DNA from: Chloroflexota bacterium
GTDB lineage: Bacteria; Chloroflexota; Limnocylindria; Limnocylindrales; CSP1-4
Direction of reading: 5' to 3'
DNA length: 55,360 nucleotides
Assembly: GCA_003141955.1 (NCBI GenBank)
Contig: PLOC01000004.1
Span: forward strand, 140 to 55,499
Shown here: piece by piece, positions 16,105-25,707 of the stretch
How positions within the stretch are numbered: the first letter of the stretch is position 1
Layout of the letters: each line of letters opens with the position of its first letter
The notes under the pieces: model-generated
Told to the model about the DNA's origin: nothing
Databases searched by the model: none
What the model saw: only the letters and a program-made list of their open reading frames with translations
Made by a program: the position numbers and the translations under genes

Positions 16105-18159
16105 ATGCCTGATACCCATACTCCCGAGCGGGTCCCCCATTCGGTCTGGGCGCGGCCTCGGTTCCACCCCCGCCAGGTGCGCGGGCTGGGCCGCCGGATT
16201 GCGCCCAAGCTGGATCTTCTCGTGCTGGCCGCAACCCTCGCCGTGCTGGCGCTGAGCGTCGGCGCGCACTACCCGGCCGTTGCCGCGGTCGCTGTCGTGC
16301 TGGCCGGTCTGGTGGTCGTCCGCCAGCTGGTGACGGTCCGCCAGGTGGTGGAGATCGATCGGGCCCGTCGCAAGTCCGAGGCCCGGTTCGGCTGGCTGGT
16401 CATGAATTCATCCGATCTGATCATGGCGGTCGACGCCTCCCGCAGGATCGATTACGTGAGCCCATCCGTGGAGCGTCTGCTTGGGTCCGACGACGGCCGG
16501 CTCCTCGGCGCCCGCCTGACCGACCTTGCCCATCCGGAGGACGCCGGCGCCATCGAGGGGCTCCTGGACCGGGCGGCACGCTCGCCCGGCGAACGCGTCA
16601 GCGTCGAGTGGCGGCTCCGCCAGGGCGACGGCACGTGGCTGCCCGTCGAGACCGTGGCCACCAGCGGCGTGCTCGACGGCGACGCTCCCGGAGTCGTGCT
16701 CAACACCCGCGACCTGCAGGAGCGCAAGGCCCTCGAGCAGAAGCTGACGTTCCAGGCCTTTCACGATCCGCTGACCCGCCTGGCCAACCGAAGCCTCTTC
16801 CGCGAGCGCGTCGAGCATGCCCTCGAGCGGCGCCAGTCCGGCGACGCGGCGGTGCTGTTCATCGACCTGGACAACTTCAAGACTATCAACGACAGCCTGG
16901 GGCACGCCGCGGGCGATCACGTCCTGGTCGAGACGGCGCATCGGCTGCGCTCGACTCTGCGCGCGGAGGACACGGCGGCGCGGCTGGGCGGCGACGAGTT
17001 CGCGGTCCTGCTCGAGGACGCCGACGTGACCACTTCGGCGCGCATCGCGGAGCGCATCCGCTCCACGCTCGGAGTGCCGTTCTGGGTCATGGGCCAGGAG
17101 GTCTACATCAGCGCCAGCATCGGAATCGCGACGCGCGAGCCGGGCGACACGACCACCGAGCTGCTGCGCAACGCCGACGTGGCGATGTACACGGCCAAGA
17201 CGAAGGGCAAGGCCCGCTTCGAGATCTTCGAGGCCCGAATGCACGACGAGGTCGTGGCTCGCCTGGGCCTGGAGGCCGAGCTCCGCCGCGCCATCGACCG
17301 ACGCGAATTCGTGATCCACTACCAGCCGATCGTGAAGCTCGAGACGGGCGAGGTGATCGGGGCTGAGGCCCTGGTTCGCTGGCAGCATCCGACGCGCGGC
17401 CTGGTGCCTCCGATGGAGTTCATTCCGCTGGCGGAGGAGACGGGCCTGATCGTTCCGCTCGGCGGCTGGATCCTGCGGCAGGCCTGTCGCCAGCTGGCGG
17501 AATGGCAGCGCCTCCGCGGCGGCGGCGAACCGTTCGTCATGAACGTCAACCTGTCGTCGCGGCAACTGGTGCGCGACGCCATCGCGGACGAGGTGGCGGC
17601 GGCCGTGGACGAGTCGGGGATCCGGGCGAGCTGGCTCGTCCTGGAGGTGACGGAGACGGTCCTGATGGCGGACCCGGTGGTTGCCGCCACGGCCCTGGGA
17701 CACATCCGCGACCTGGGCGTGCGGGTGGCGTTGGACGACTTCGGCTCCGGCTACTCGTCGCTGAGCCATCTGCGTCGCTTCCCGATCGACATCGTCAAGA
17801 TCGACAAGTCGTTCGCCGACGACGTGGCGACCGGCGGGGTCGAGTCGGCGATCGCCCGGAGCATCATCGACCTGGGTCGGGCGATGCAGATCGACACGGT
17901 CGCCGAGGGGATCGAAGTCGATGAGCAGGCGGAGATGCTGCGGTCGCTGGGCTGCGAATTCGGCCAGGGCTTCTACTTCGCCAAACCGCTGGAGCCCGCG
18001 GCCTGGGAGGAGTTGCTCCAAACCGATGTGATCGGCGAGGCCGGCGGGGCCGACGGCGGCCCGGTCGATCATGGCGCGGGCAAGCGTGGCGCGAGCAGCC
18101 GTGGCGCGGGCAGCCGGCCCTCCGACACCAAACGGCGTAATCGGCGGGCCGCCGCGTAG
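16105..18159 (+). CDS. membrane PAS-GGDEF-EAL protein (c-di-GMP turnover)
   Basis: The 684-aa protein has two N-terminal transmembrane helices (about 36-53 and 57-73), a PAS domain (about 95-205), a GGDEF domain and an EAL domain. GGDEF is intact at 295-299, with the inhibitory-site motif RAED at 286-289 five residues upstream. EAL is intact at 421-423, and the later DDFGSGYSS and KIDKSF motifs are complete. It could therefore both make and break c-di-GMP. The tail is a low-complexity Gly/Ser/Arg stretch. A c-di-GMP riboswitch lies at 37130-37213. GGAGG directly abuts the ATG, poor spacing, so the true start may differ. Confidence 0.93.
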   Translation: MPDTHTPERVPHSVWARPRFHPRQVRGLGRRIAPKLDLLVLAATLAVLALSVGAHYPAVAAVAVVLAGLVVVRQLVTVRQVVEIDRARRKSEARFGWLVMNSSDLIMAVDASRRIDYVSPSVERLLGSDDGRLLGARLTDLAHPEDAGAIEGLLDRAARSPGERVSVEWRLRQGDGTWLPVETVATSGVLDGDAPGVVLNTRDLQERKALEQKLTFQAFHDPLTRLANRSLFRERVEHALERRQSGDAAVLFIDLDNFKTINDSLGHAAGDHVLVETAHRLRSTLRAEDTAARLGGDEFAVLLEDADVTTSARIAERIRSTLGVPFWVMGQEVYISASIGIATREPGDTTTELLRNADVAMYTAKTKGKARFEIFEARMHDEVVARLGLEAELRRAIDRREFVIHYQPIVKLETGEVIGAEALVRWQHPTRGLVPPMEFIPLAEETGLIVPLGGWILRQACRQLAEWQRLRGGGEPFVMNVNLSSRQLVRDAIADEVAAAVDESGIRASWLVLEVTETVLMADPVVAATALGHIRDLGVRVALDDFGSGYSSLSHLRRFPIDIVKIDKSFADDVATGGVESAIARSIIDLGRAMQIDTVAEGIEVDEQAEMLRSLGCEFGQGFYFAKPLEPAAWEELLQTDVIGEAGGADGGPVDHGAGKRGASSRGAGSRPSDTKRRNRRAAA

Positions 18160-18554
18160 CTTCGCCGGCCCCCTGCCGACCATCCGCCCGCCGAGCCGGA
18201 GCCACGATCACCCGGGGCCGCCTGTTTCTGCAAGACTCCCGCCCCATGAACGCTATGCAAGCCCATGCCGCGCGTCTCGAATCTGCGTCCGGCTTCGGGG
18301 CTCACGGGACGGCAGCTATACGCTCAAGACAGCCTTCGGACGGGCCGGCCGCAGGCCCACGACCGCCTCTTGGGGCCTCGAGAGTTCGTTCTCGGCGGCC
18401 GCCGAACCGCCCCGCGCCCCCGGCCCTCGCATAACGCCCGTGCTGCGTGAATTCTGCAGAAACCCGATCCCTGCGGCGGGGTGTGCCCCCGCCGAGCAAT
18501 CTGTGCTGCGGACTGGCACCCGCTGAAGACGGCAGACGGATCGCAGCCTCCAAC
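18160..18554. other. intergenic region between convergent genes
   Basis: No gene is supported in these 395 nt. A GC-rich hairpin, CGGCGGGG (18474-18481), loop TGTG, CCCC(C)GCCG (18486-18494), lies nearer the lipoprotein end. It may terminate one or both convergent transcripts, but it has no T run on either strand. Confidence 0.4.
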
Positions 18555-19879
18555 TCAGCCCGCGACGGGAACTCCGACATACGTGTTGCCCTGGTCGTCC
18601 ATGGTGAGCAGACCCGTTGGGCCGAATGTCGTCCACTCAAACAAGTCGTCCGGATCTGGTATGTCGCCGGACTGCGCGAGTTCATATACGGTCAAGTCGT
18701 CCCGGAACCCGTAGATCGTCGTTTCGCTCGCGTCTTCCGAGAGGATCAGAGTCTGCTGGCCGTTGGAGAGAAGCTCGTCATCGCCGCTCATGTCCACGGT
18801 CAGGATCGATTTCCACGCGTACGCCCGTCGGAAGATGCCCAGCTCGCCCCCGAGCCGCCTGGATTCGACTCGCCCGCCAACAGCAGGTGATCGTTCAGGC
18901 GATAGACATCCATCCACGCTTCAGCTCCTGGGATGGCGCCGGACAGCGTGTCGCGAGTCCATGCGCCGCCGTCGGCTGACCACCACAAGGATGGCGTCAG
19001 CAAAGTTGGCCCTTCGCCGCAACCCCCCGTCTCCGGACCATAAGTCTGGCCTGCAATGACGTAACCGTCGGCAAACGCAACGCCGTTCTCGATCCCATCG
19101 AGACCCTTGAACGCCTTTCCAGTAAGGGCTGCGTGGCGCCAGGACATGCCGTCGGTCGAAGTCCAGACACCGGCCAATCCCGTGGCGATGTAGCCCGCCG
19201 AACCGCCACTGATGTTCTGTATGCCACCCTGGGCAAAGGCCGCAGGGTCGTCAATCGACTTCCAGCTGATCCCGTCGGCAGACATCGCGACCGGCAAGTC
19301 AAAACCGCTAACGCTTCCGCACACCGTTCCTTCAAAGTCGTAAGCCAGCAGCCCAGACGGGCCCTCGACCAGGTTCATGACATCTATGCCCGAGCCGTCC
19401 CACTTGATCTGCCCGCCGGCCTTCCAGCGCAAACCGTCGGCAGAATGGGATGTATCGATGGTCGCGATCTCAGACTGACCGTCGGGAGAATCGTCCTCGG
19501 ACGTTTCCTGGAACGCCAGCCAGCCCCGGCTCCGCCCAACGACTGTCCAGCCGTTGCCGTCGGGCGCGGGTGTCGGCAGGCTGAGCGAGTTCATGGGCAC
19601 TCTCGTCCAATGGACAGAGACCCAGTCCCCCGACGGCAACGGCCCGAGGGTCGGGAGTTGCGGCGTCGCGGTGGCGATCGGGGTCGCTGACACGCCTGGC
19701 GTCCCGGATGCACTCGCCACAGATGACGAGCTCGACAGCACCGACGGTTGGGGAGATTGGGAGTCGCCAGGCGTCGCCGTTGCCGTCGTACAGGCGACCA
19801 GACTTGCCCCAACTAACAGGACAAGAGCGAAGCGTCCGAACAACCACTGCCTTGCCCTGGGCTCATCCCTCGAGTACAT
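18555..19879 (-). pseudogene. frameshifted lipoprotein with Asp-box-like repeats
   Basis: From the ATG at 19877-19879 (AGGGG upstream) the product starts with a signal peptide and lipobox (LVACTT). A Ser/Pro/Thr linker follows, then a repeat domain with several S-x-D-G-x-x-W motifs (SADGLRW, SADGISW, STDGMSW, SADGGAW), as in beta-propeller Asp-box proteins. The frame runs through SSDGRT and then ends prematurely at 18800. The sequence continues in another frame as WKSILTVDMSGDD and so on, to 18555. The shift lies at about 18815-18821, where an extra CG in ACGCGTGG would break an SSDGRTWKS repeat. It is either a recent pseudogene or a sequencing error. It is predicted to be surface exposed; ligand unknown. 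Confidence 0.75.
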
Positions 19880-20001
19880 GCGATCCCCTGGTGATGATGC
19901 TCCTCCCGCCGAACGCGGCTGAGACGGCAGCCTGGCCGGTCGAGTGATGCGCTCGGCTGCCGACATTGTGCCCGTCCTCGCTTGCGGTGCCCATCGGACA
20001 T

Positions 20002-20877
20002 TCACAAACGAGCAGTGGCGCCTCGCAGCTCCCCGACGAGGCGGGCGAGGGCCGGGACGTCGCGGCCATCGGGGCCGAGGGCGTCGACCAGGGCCGAGGC
20101 CACGATGACGCCGTCGGCGCCGGCCCGAACAAGCTTTCGGACGTGGGCGGGCCGGCTCACGCCGAAGCCGACGGCGACCGGGACCGGCGACTCGGCCTTT
20201 GCCGCCGCCACCAGGCCCCGAACCGAAGGCGGCAGCGATGCCCGCGCGCCGGTCACGCCTACGAGTGACACGCAGTACAGGAACCCGCCCGAACGCCGGG
20301 CAACGGCGACCCTCCGCCCGGGTGTGGTCGTGGGCGCGATGAGATAGACGACCGCCAGGCCCACCTCCCGAGCCACGGCCTCGAACCGCTCCCCTTCGTC
20401 CGGGGTCATGTCCGCGACGATGACGCCGGCGGCGCCGGCCTCCGCCAGCCGGGAGGCCACGGCCCGGCCGTCGCCGCCGCCCAGGATCTGGTTGGCGTAG
20501 CACATCGGGACGAGCGGCAACTCCGGCCGGGCAGCGGAGATGAAGCGCAACAATGCCACCGACCGCTCGAGCGTCGCTCCGGCCCGCAACGCGGCCGAGG
20601 TAGCCCGCTGGAGAGTGGCTCCGTCGGCGAGGGGATCGGAATACGGCAATCCCACCTCGAGCAGGTCCGCGCCCGCATCGGCGGCCGCCAGCGCCGCCGC
20701 AAGCGAGGTCTCGTGGTCGGGATAGCCGGCCACGACGTACGGGATCAGGGCCGCGCGGTTCCCGGCCGCGGCGCGCCCGAACGCGGCGGCGATGCGCCGC
20801 GCTCCGGGCGTGTCGTTGGTGCCCAAGGGCGTGGCCGCCGTGGCCGCGGCACGGTTCGCGATGGGCACGGCGCTCAT
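20002..20877 (-). CDS. trpA: tryptophan synthase alpha chain
   Basis: Cleaves indole-3-glycerol phosphate to indole and glyceraldehyde-3-phosphate, passing indole to TrpB. The 291-aa protein has the catalytic glutamate and aspartate in LLEVGLPYSDPLADG near residue 72-86. The loop PDEGERF, LIAPTTTPGRR and the phosphate-binding GFGVSRPAHV near 240 are also present. It is the last gene of the operon and overlaps the TrpCFB stop by 4 nt (ATGA). Tight coupling to the fused TrpB suits the alpha-beta complex. Confidence 0.96.
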   Translation of the reverse strand: MSAVPIANRAAATAATPLGTNDTPGARRIAAAFGRAAAGNRAALIPYVVAGYPDHETSLAAALAAADAGADLLEVGLPYSDPLADGATLQRATSAALRAGATLERSVALLRFISAARPELPLVPMCYANQILGGGDGRAVASRLAEAGAAGVIVADMTPDEGERFEAVAREVGLAVVYLIAPTTTPGRRVAVARRSGGFLYCVSLVGVTGARASLPPSVRGLVAAAKAESPVPVAVGFGVSRPAHVRKLVRAGADGVIVASALVDALGPDGRDVPALARLVGELRGATARL

Positions 20878-23873
20878 CGCCCCACCTCCTTCAAGCCGAG
20901 GGCGGCGAGGTCCTTGTCGCCGCGCCCGGAGAGCCCCAGCACTACGACGGCCTCTCGCGGCATCGGTCCGCCGCCCCTCGTGCCCTTGGCCTCCGCCACC
21001 GCCACGCGCGCCAGCACCTCGGGCAGGGCCGCCACGGCGTGCGCGGATTCCACCGCGGCCAGGATCCCTTCGGTTCGGGCGACCTGCCGGACCGCCTCGA
21101 TGGCCTCCGAATCGGTCGCGGACGAAACGATCAGCCGGCCGGCGGCCATCAGCGCCGCGAGCTGCGGGCCGATCCCCGGGTAGTCCAGCCCGGCGGAGAT
21201 CGAGACCGCCTCGATGACCTGGCCGTCGGGGTCCTGGAGCATATAGGAACGCGAGCCGTGGAGGATCCCCGGCGTGCCGCCCAGGAGCGCCGCCGCGTGC
21301 CGCCCGGTCGCGATCCCCTCCCCCGCCGCCTCAGCCACCGCCAGCCGGACGCCCGGCTCGCCGATGAACCGATTGAGCAGGCCGAGGGCGTTCGAGCCGC
21401 CTCCGACGCATGCGATCGCCATGTCGGGCAGCCGCCCTTCGACCTCGTAGAGCTGCGCCGCCGCCTCGTCGCCGATGACGCGCTGGAAGTCGCGCACGAT
21501 CATCGGGTACGGGTGCGGGCCCATGGTCGAGCCCAGGCAGTAGTGCGAGGTCTCGACGTTGGTGACCCAGTCGCGCAGGGCCTCGCTCACGGCGTCCTTG
21601 AGTGTCCCCGACCCGCCGTGGACCGGCCGAACTTCCGCGCCCAGAGCCTCCATCCGCAGCACGTTCGGGGCCTGGCGCCTGATGTCCTCCACGCCCATGT
21701 GGACGACGCATGGGATCTCGAGCAGGGCGCAGGCCGTGGCCGTCGCCACGCCGTGCATGCCCGCCCCGGTTTCGGCGATGACACGGCTCTTGCCCAGCCG
21801 GCGCGTGAGCAGAACCTGGCCCAGGGCGTTGTTGAGCTTGTGGGCGCCCGTGTGGTTGAGGTCCTCGCGCTTGAGGTAGAGCCGGATTCGGTCGGGCAGC
21901 CGATCGGCGTGCTCGCCCGCCAGCCGGCGCGCCGCCTCCAGCACTTCCGACCCGAGACGATCGGCCCGGTAGATGGGCGTGGGCCGGCCGCCGTAGTGGA
22001 ACTGCAGCTCGCGCAGCTCGGCCCAGAAACGCGGGTCGTGGCGGGTCGTGGCCCAGGCCGCCTCGAGCTGATCCAGCGCGGCGACAAGGGTCTCGGGCAC
22101 GTACCGACCGCCGAAGTCGCGATCGAGGCCCCACTTGCCGTGCTCGTCGGGTTCGAGCAGGGCCTCGGGCACCGGCGTCGGCCGGACCCGGACGTGCGGG
22201 CGGTCGAAGCGCGCGGCGCGGGCGCGCTTGACGAACAGCGCCACTCGGAGCGGATCTTTTCGCGGCCGCGAACCAGGGGCGCGGGGCGCGCGCGACCGAC
22301 CGGTCGAGCTGTTCTCGTCCACTCCGGAGCTGACGTCGACGCCGATCGCGGGCACTGCCAGGACGGCCTCCGCCACGTTCGACGGCTCGAGGCCTCCGGC
22401 CAGGATCACGGGCAGCTCGCGGGCCACGGCCGCGGCCACGCCCCGATCGATGAGCCGGCCGGTGCCACCGGCGAACGGGCCTCCGGCGGCATCGAGAATG
22501 AGGCGTTCGGTGCCGGCGGCGAGGTACGCCCCGCCTGCCTCGATTGCCTTTGCGGCCACCGAGCCGGCGTCCGCGGGGCCGGCCGCCGCGCCTGCGGCAG
22601 TACCGGCCGCGGGCTCGCCCGCGGCCGCGCTCAGCGCAACCGACGGGAGATGGAGCACCTTCCAGACGGGGCGCCCGACGAAGGCGATCGCCTCGACGGG
22701 CTCGTCGCCGGACAGCTGGACCGCGTCTGCGTCGATGGCCTCGATGGCGGCCCGTATCTCCGCCGGGGCGGCGTCGGCGGTGACGGCCACGATCCGGGGT
22801 CGCCTGCCGGCGGGCGAGGCGGCACGGACCAGCGTCGCCAGCCACGAGGCCTCGGCCAGGGTCAGGCACCGGGGCGTGCCGGGAACGAAGTTGAAGCCGA
22901 TGGCATCGGCGCCGGAACGGAGCGCCGACAGGACCCCCTCGGAATCCGTGACGCCGCAGATCTTGACCAGGGGCAGCCGCGCTTCCGCAGCCACGTCGTG
23001 TGGCACGGAACCCGCGGCCACGAAGGCACGAGCCGCAGCGGCGGGCTCGGCCGAGCGCATCAGCGCCTCCCCGATGAGGGCGGCGTCAAGCCCGACCGCC
23101 CGCCAGCAGACCAGCGTCCGGGGCTCGCTCACGCCCGATTCGCCGACCACCAGTCGGTCGTCCGGCACGAGCGGTCGCAGGCGCAAACAGTGCTCGGGGT
23201 CGACCGTGAGAGTGCGGAGATTGCGGTTGTTCAGGCCGATGAGGCGGGCATCGGTCGCGAGGGCGGCCTCGAGCTCGCGCTCGTCGTGGACCTCGACCAG
23301 CGGCTCCAGGCCGAGTTCGCGGGCGAGACCGGCGAACCGAGCCAGCCTGTGGGCCGGGAGGACGCACGCCAGGAGCAGCACGATGTCGGCGCCGGCCGAG
23401 CGCAGAACGGGCAGCTGACGCTCGTCGACGACGAACTCTTTGGCGAGGATCGGGAGGGTGACGGCCGCCCGGACGGCACGCAGGTCCGCCACCGAGCCGC
23501 CGAACCAGTGCGGCTCGCACAGCACGGAGATAGCGGTCGCTCCTCCGGATTCGTAGGCGCGGGCGAGGGCGACCGGATCGGCGTCGGCGGCAATGGCCCC
23601 GGCCGAGGGCGAGAGGCGCTTGACCTCGGCGATGAGATGCAGGCCGGGCGCGGCAAGCCGCTCGGCCACGGGCCGGACGGCGCCGCCCGGAGCGGCGGAG
23701 CAGGCCGCAGCCTCGTCGGCGAGAGAGCGGTAGCTCCGCCCGTCGAGCTCGGCGCGGACGTCGGCGAGGCGCAGGGCTGCGATGTCGGCCACGACCCCGG
23801 CCCGGGACGAGCTGGCCGTGGAGCGGCTCTGGCGCGGCGCGGCGCGGCGCGGCGTGCTGGCGAGGATCGTCAT
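20874..23873 (-). CDS. trpCFB: trifunctional TrpC-TrpF-TrpB: indoleglycerol-phosphate synthase / phosphoribosylanthranilate isomerase / tryptophan synthase beta
   Basis: One uninterrupted 999-aa frame carries three complete enzymes. Residues about 25-290 are TrpC (E83 and K85 in IAEVKRLSPSAG, K145 in AKEF, E194, NNRN near 215, GESG near 244). Residues about 301-530 are TrpF (C306 in VKICGVT, acidic D513 in GVDVSSGVD), with an Ala/Gly insertion near 415-440. A basic linker at about 530-570 leads to TrpB (GGRYVPET near 588, PLP lysine K679 in HTGAHKLNN, GGGSNA). TrpC-TrpF fusions are well known; a fusion continuing into TrpB is unusual. A GTG in the linker could act as an internal start, but no ribosome binding site is evident. 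It overlaps trpD and trpA by 4 nt each. Confidence 0.95.
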   Translation of the reverse strand: MTILASTPRRAAPRQSRSTASSSRAGVVADIAALRLADVRAELDGRSYRSLADEAAACSAAPGGAVRPVAERLAAPGLHLIAEVKRLSPSAGAIAADADPVALARAYESGGATAISVLCEPHWFGGSVADLRAVRAAVTLPILAKEFVVDERQLPVLRSAGADIVLLLACVLPAHRLARFAGLARELGLEPLVEVHDERELEAALATDARLIGLNNRNLRTLTVDPEHCLRLRPLVPDDRLVVGESGVSEPRTLVCWRAVGLDAALIGEALMRSAEPAAAARAFVAAGSVPHDVAAEARLPLVKICGVTDSEGVLSALRSGADAIGFNFVPGTPRCLTLAEASWLATLVRAASPAGRRPRIVAVTADAAPAEIRAAIEAIDADAVQLSGDEPVEAIAFVGRPVWKVLHLPSVALSAAAGEPAAGTAAGAAAGPADAGSVAAKAIEAGGAYLAAGTERLILDAAGGPFAGGTGRLIDRGVAAAVARELPVILAGGLEPSNVAEAVLAVPAIGVDVSSGVDENSSTGRSRAPRAPGSRPRKDPLRVALFVKRARAARFDRPHVRVRPTPVPEALLEPDEHGKWGLDRDFGGRYVPETLVAALDQLEAAWATTRHDPRFWAELRELQFHYGGRPTPIYRADRLGSEVLEAARRLAGEHADRLPDRIRLYLKREDLNHTGAHKLNNALGQVLLTRRLGKSRVIAETGAGMHGVATATACALLEIPCVVHMGVEDIRRQAPNVLRMEALGAEVRPVHGGSGTLKDAVSEALRDWVTNVETSHYCLGSTMGPHPYPMIVRDFQRVIGDEAAAQLYEVEGRLPDMAIACVGGGSNALGLLNRFIGEPGVRLAVAEAAGEGIATGRHAAALLGGTPGILHGSRSYMLQDPDGQVIEAVSISAGLDYPGIGPQLAALMAAGRLIVSSATDSEAIEAVRQVARTEGILAAVESAHAVAALPEVLARVAVAEAKGTRGGGPMPREAVVVLGLSGRGDKDLAALGLKEVGR

Positions 23874-24955
23874 GCCGGCGTCGCCTCCAGGCTCTGCGCG
23901 GCCGCGGCCGCAGCCGCCTCAGCAGCGGCCTTCACCGCGTCGCCGGCCGCTTTCGCGGCGCGCAGCCGCCCCAGCAGTCGAGTGGCCGCGCCGCAATCGA
24001 TCGCCTCGGCCGCTATCGGGATTCCGTCTTGCAGGTCCGTGGCCCGCCCCGCGGCCAGGAAAGCGGCCGCGGCGTTGAGCAGCACCACGTCACGTCCGGG
24101 GCCGCTCGCCCCACCCAGGATCGACTCGATCGTCGCGGCGTTCTCGGACGGAGTGCCGCCCGCCAGCGCAGAAGTGGGGGCAGCCGCCAGACCCAGATCC
24201 GCGGCCACGACTTCGCGCCGCGTAACGCCGGCGGGAGTGACGTCGTAGAGGACGCCCGACCCGTCGAGCGGCAGCTCGTCCAGGCCGGCGCCGAGGACCA
24301 CGAGCGCCCGCTCGGCGCCGAGCAGCCGCAGCACTTCGGCGATGCGGGGCGCGGCGGCAGGATCGCCAACCCCCACCACCTGCCGCCGCGCGCCGGCGGG
24401 ATTCGTGAGTGGGCCGATCAGGTTGAACGCCGTCCGCACGCCGATCTCGCGGCGTGTGGGGCCGGCGTATTTCATGGCCGGGTGGAAACCCGGGGCAAAG
24501 AGGAACGCGAAACCGTCCTCGCGCAGCGCCCGGGCCGCCTCATCGGCCCCGAGATCGGTCTGGATCCCGAGCGCTTCCAGGACATCGGCCGAGCCCGACT
24601 TCGAGGTGACAGCCCGGTTGCCGTGCTTCGCGACCGGCACCCCGGCCGAAGCCACGACCAGCGCCGCGGCCGTGGAGATGTTGAAGGTGTTGCTGGCGTC
24701 TCCGCCGGTACCGCAGGTGTCGACGGCACCTTCCGGCGCGACCACTCGCAGCGCGCGGTCGCGCATCGCCGCCGCGAAGCCGGCCAGCTCCTCGACCGTC
24801 TCGCCGCGCATCCGCAGGGCGACGAGCAACGCCGCCAGCTGGGCCGGCGTCGCCGCGCCGTCCATCACCGATCCCATCGCCTCTCGGGCCTCGTCCATGG
24901 ATAGGCGCTTGCCCTCGACGACCGCGGCCAGAGCCGCCCTTACGACTTCGCTCAT
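23870..24955 (-). CDS. trpD: anthranilate phosphoribosyltransferase
   Basis: Transfers phosphoribose from PRPP to anthranilate. The 361-aa protein shows the PRPP-binding GTGGDASNTFNIST near residue 82-95, KHGNRAVTSKSGSADVLEALG near 110, the KYAGPTRREIGVRTAFNLIGPLTNPA box near 162 and DGSGVLYDVTP near 220. The last 40 residues are Ala-rich. It overlaps trpG and trpCFB by 4 nt on each side (ATGA), so expression of the operon is translationally coupled. Confidence 0.96.
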   Translation of the reverse strand: MSEVVRAALAAVVEGKRLSMDEAREAMGSVMDGAATPAQLAALLVALRMRGETVEELAGFAAAMRDRALRVVAPEGAVDTCGTGGDASNTFNISTAAALVVASAGVPVAKHGNRAVTSKSGSADVLEALGIQTDLGADEAARALREDGFAFLFAPGFHPAMKYAGPTRREIGVRTAFNLIGPLTNPAGARRQVVGVGDPAAAPRIAEVLRLLGAERALVVLGAGLDELPLDGSGVLYDVTPAGVTRREVVAADLGLAAAPTSALAGGTPSENAATIESILGGASGPGRDVVLLNAAAAFLAAGRATDLQDGIPIAAEAIDCGAATRLLGRLRAAKAAGDAVKAAAEAAAAAAAQSLEATPA

Positions 24956-25707
24956 CGAACCATCTCCACGCGGCCCGCGACGGCCGCCACTGTCGCGTCG
25001 GCTGTTTCATTGTCCCGCTCGGCCGCTCCGTGCTCCGCGGCCGCTCCGTGCTCCCCGCCGAACCCGGCCAGGGCGAACGAGCCGCTGGCCTGGTCCAGGA
25101 GCGCGGCCTCGCCTTCGCCGGCGAGCCGCAGGAAATTGGCCAGCAGATGCGGCCCCTCGGGGGTCAGGACCGACTCCGGGTGGAACTGCACGCCCTCGAT
25201 CGGGGCGTTGAGGTGGCGAATGCCCATGATCACGTAGTCCTCCTCGGTCCGGGCCGTGACGATCACGTCGGGCGGGAGTGTCTCCGGGGCCACACTGAGG
25301 GAGTGATACCGGGCGGCCATGAACGGGCTGGGCATCCCCGCGAGCAGCCCCTTGCCGTCGTGGCGGACGCTCGATGCCTCGCCGTGGACGAGCGTCGGGG
25401 CGCGGCGGATGGTCGCCCCGAGGGCGGCGCCCATCGACTGCATTCCGAGGCACACGCCCAGCAGCGGGATCTTGCGCTCGAGAGCGACGCGGATCGCATC
25501 CATCGAGACGCCGGCGGAGTCGGGGTCTCCGGGGCCGGGCGAGACGACGATGCCGCGCAGATCGGCCGCCGGGTCGTCGGCTATGGCCTCCAGGCCGGCG
25601 CGGTCGATGGCGTCGTTGCGCAGCACGCGCACGGTTGCGCCGGCCGCCTCGAGAGCCTGGACGAGGTTGAAGGTGAACGAGTCGTAGTTGTCGATCATGA
25701 GGATCAT
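24952..25707 (-). CDS. trpG: anthranilate synthase component II (glutamine amidotransferase)
   Basis: Supplies ammonia from glutamine to TrpE. The 251-aa class I amidotransferase has MIDNYDSFTFNL at the N-terminus, SPGPGDPDSAG near 57, the nucleophile Cys in LLGVCLGMQSMG near 83 and the catalytic His in GVQFHPESVLTPEG near 180. About 45 residues beyond the usual end form an Ala/Glu-rich tail. Separate trpE and trpG genes are retained here although trpC, trpF and trpB are fused. Confidence 0.96.
   Translation of the reverse strand: MILMIDNYDSFTFNLVQALEAAGATVRVLRNDAIDRAGLEAIADDPAADLRGIVVSPGPGDPDSAGVSMDAIRVALERKIPLLGVCLGMQSMGAALGATIRRAPTLVHGEASSVRHDGKGLLAGMPSPFMAARYHSLSVAPETLPPDVIVTARTEEDYVIMGIRHLNAPIEGVQFHPESVLTPEGPHLLANFLRLAGEGEAALLDQASGSFALAGFGGEHGAAAEHGAAERDNETADATVAAVAGRVEMVR

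Noticed and set aside
22190-22260. Separate trpB gene starting at a GTG in the linker
   Set aside because: The GTG near codon 544 has no ribosome binding site and the frame is uninterrupted; internal initiation cannot be excluded, but fusion is the simpler reading.
21039-24248. A 1069-codon open frame on the plus strand opposite trpCFB
   Set aside because: It is antisense to three enzymes with all catalytic residues intact. Long antisense frames are expected at this GC content. No ribosome binding site or domain was seen.
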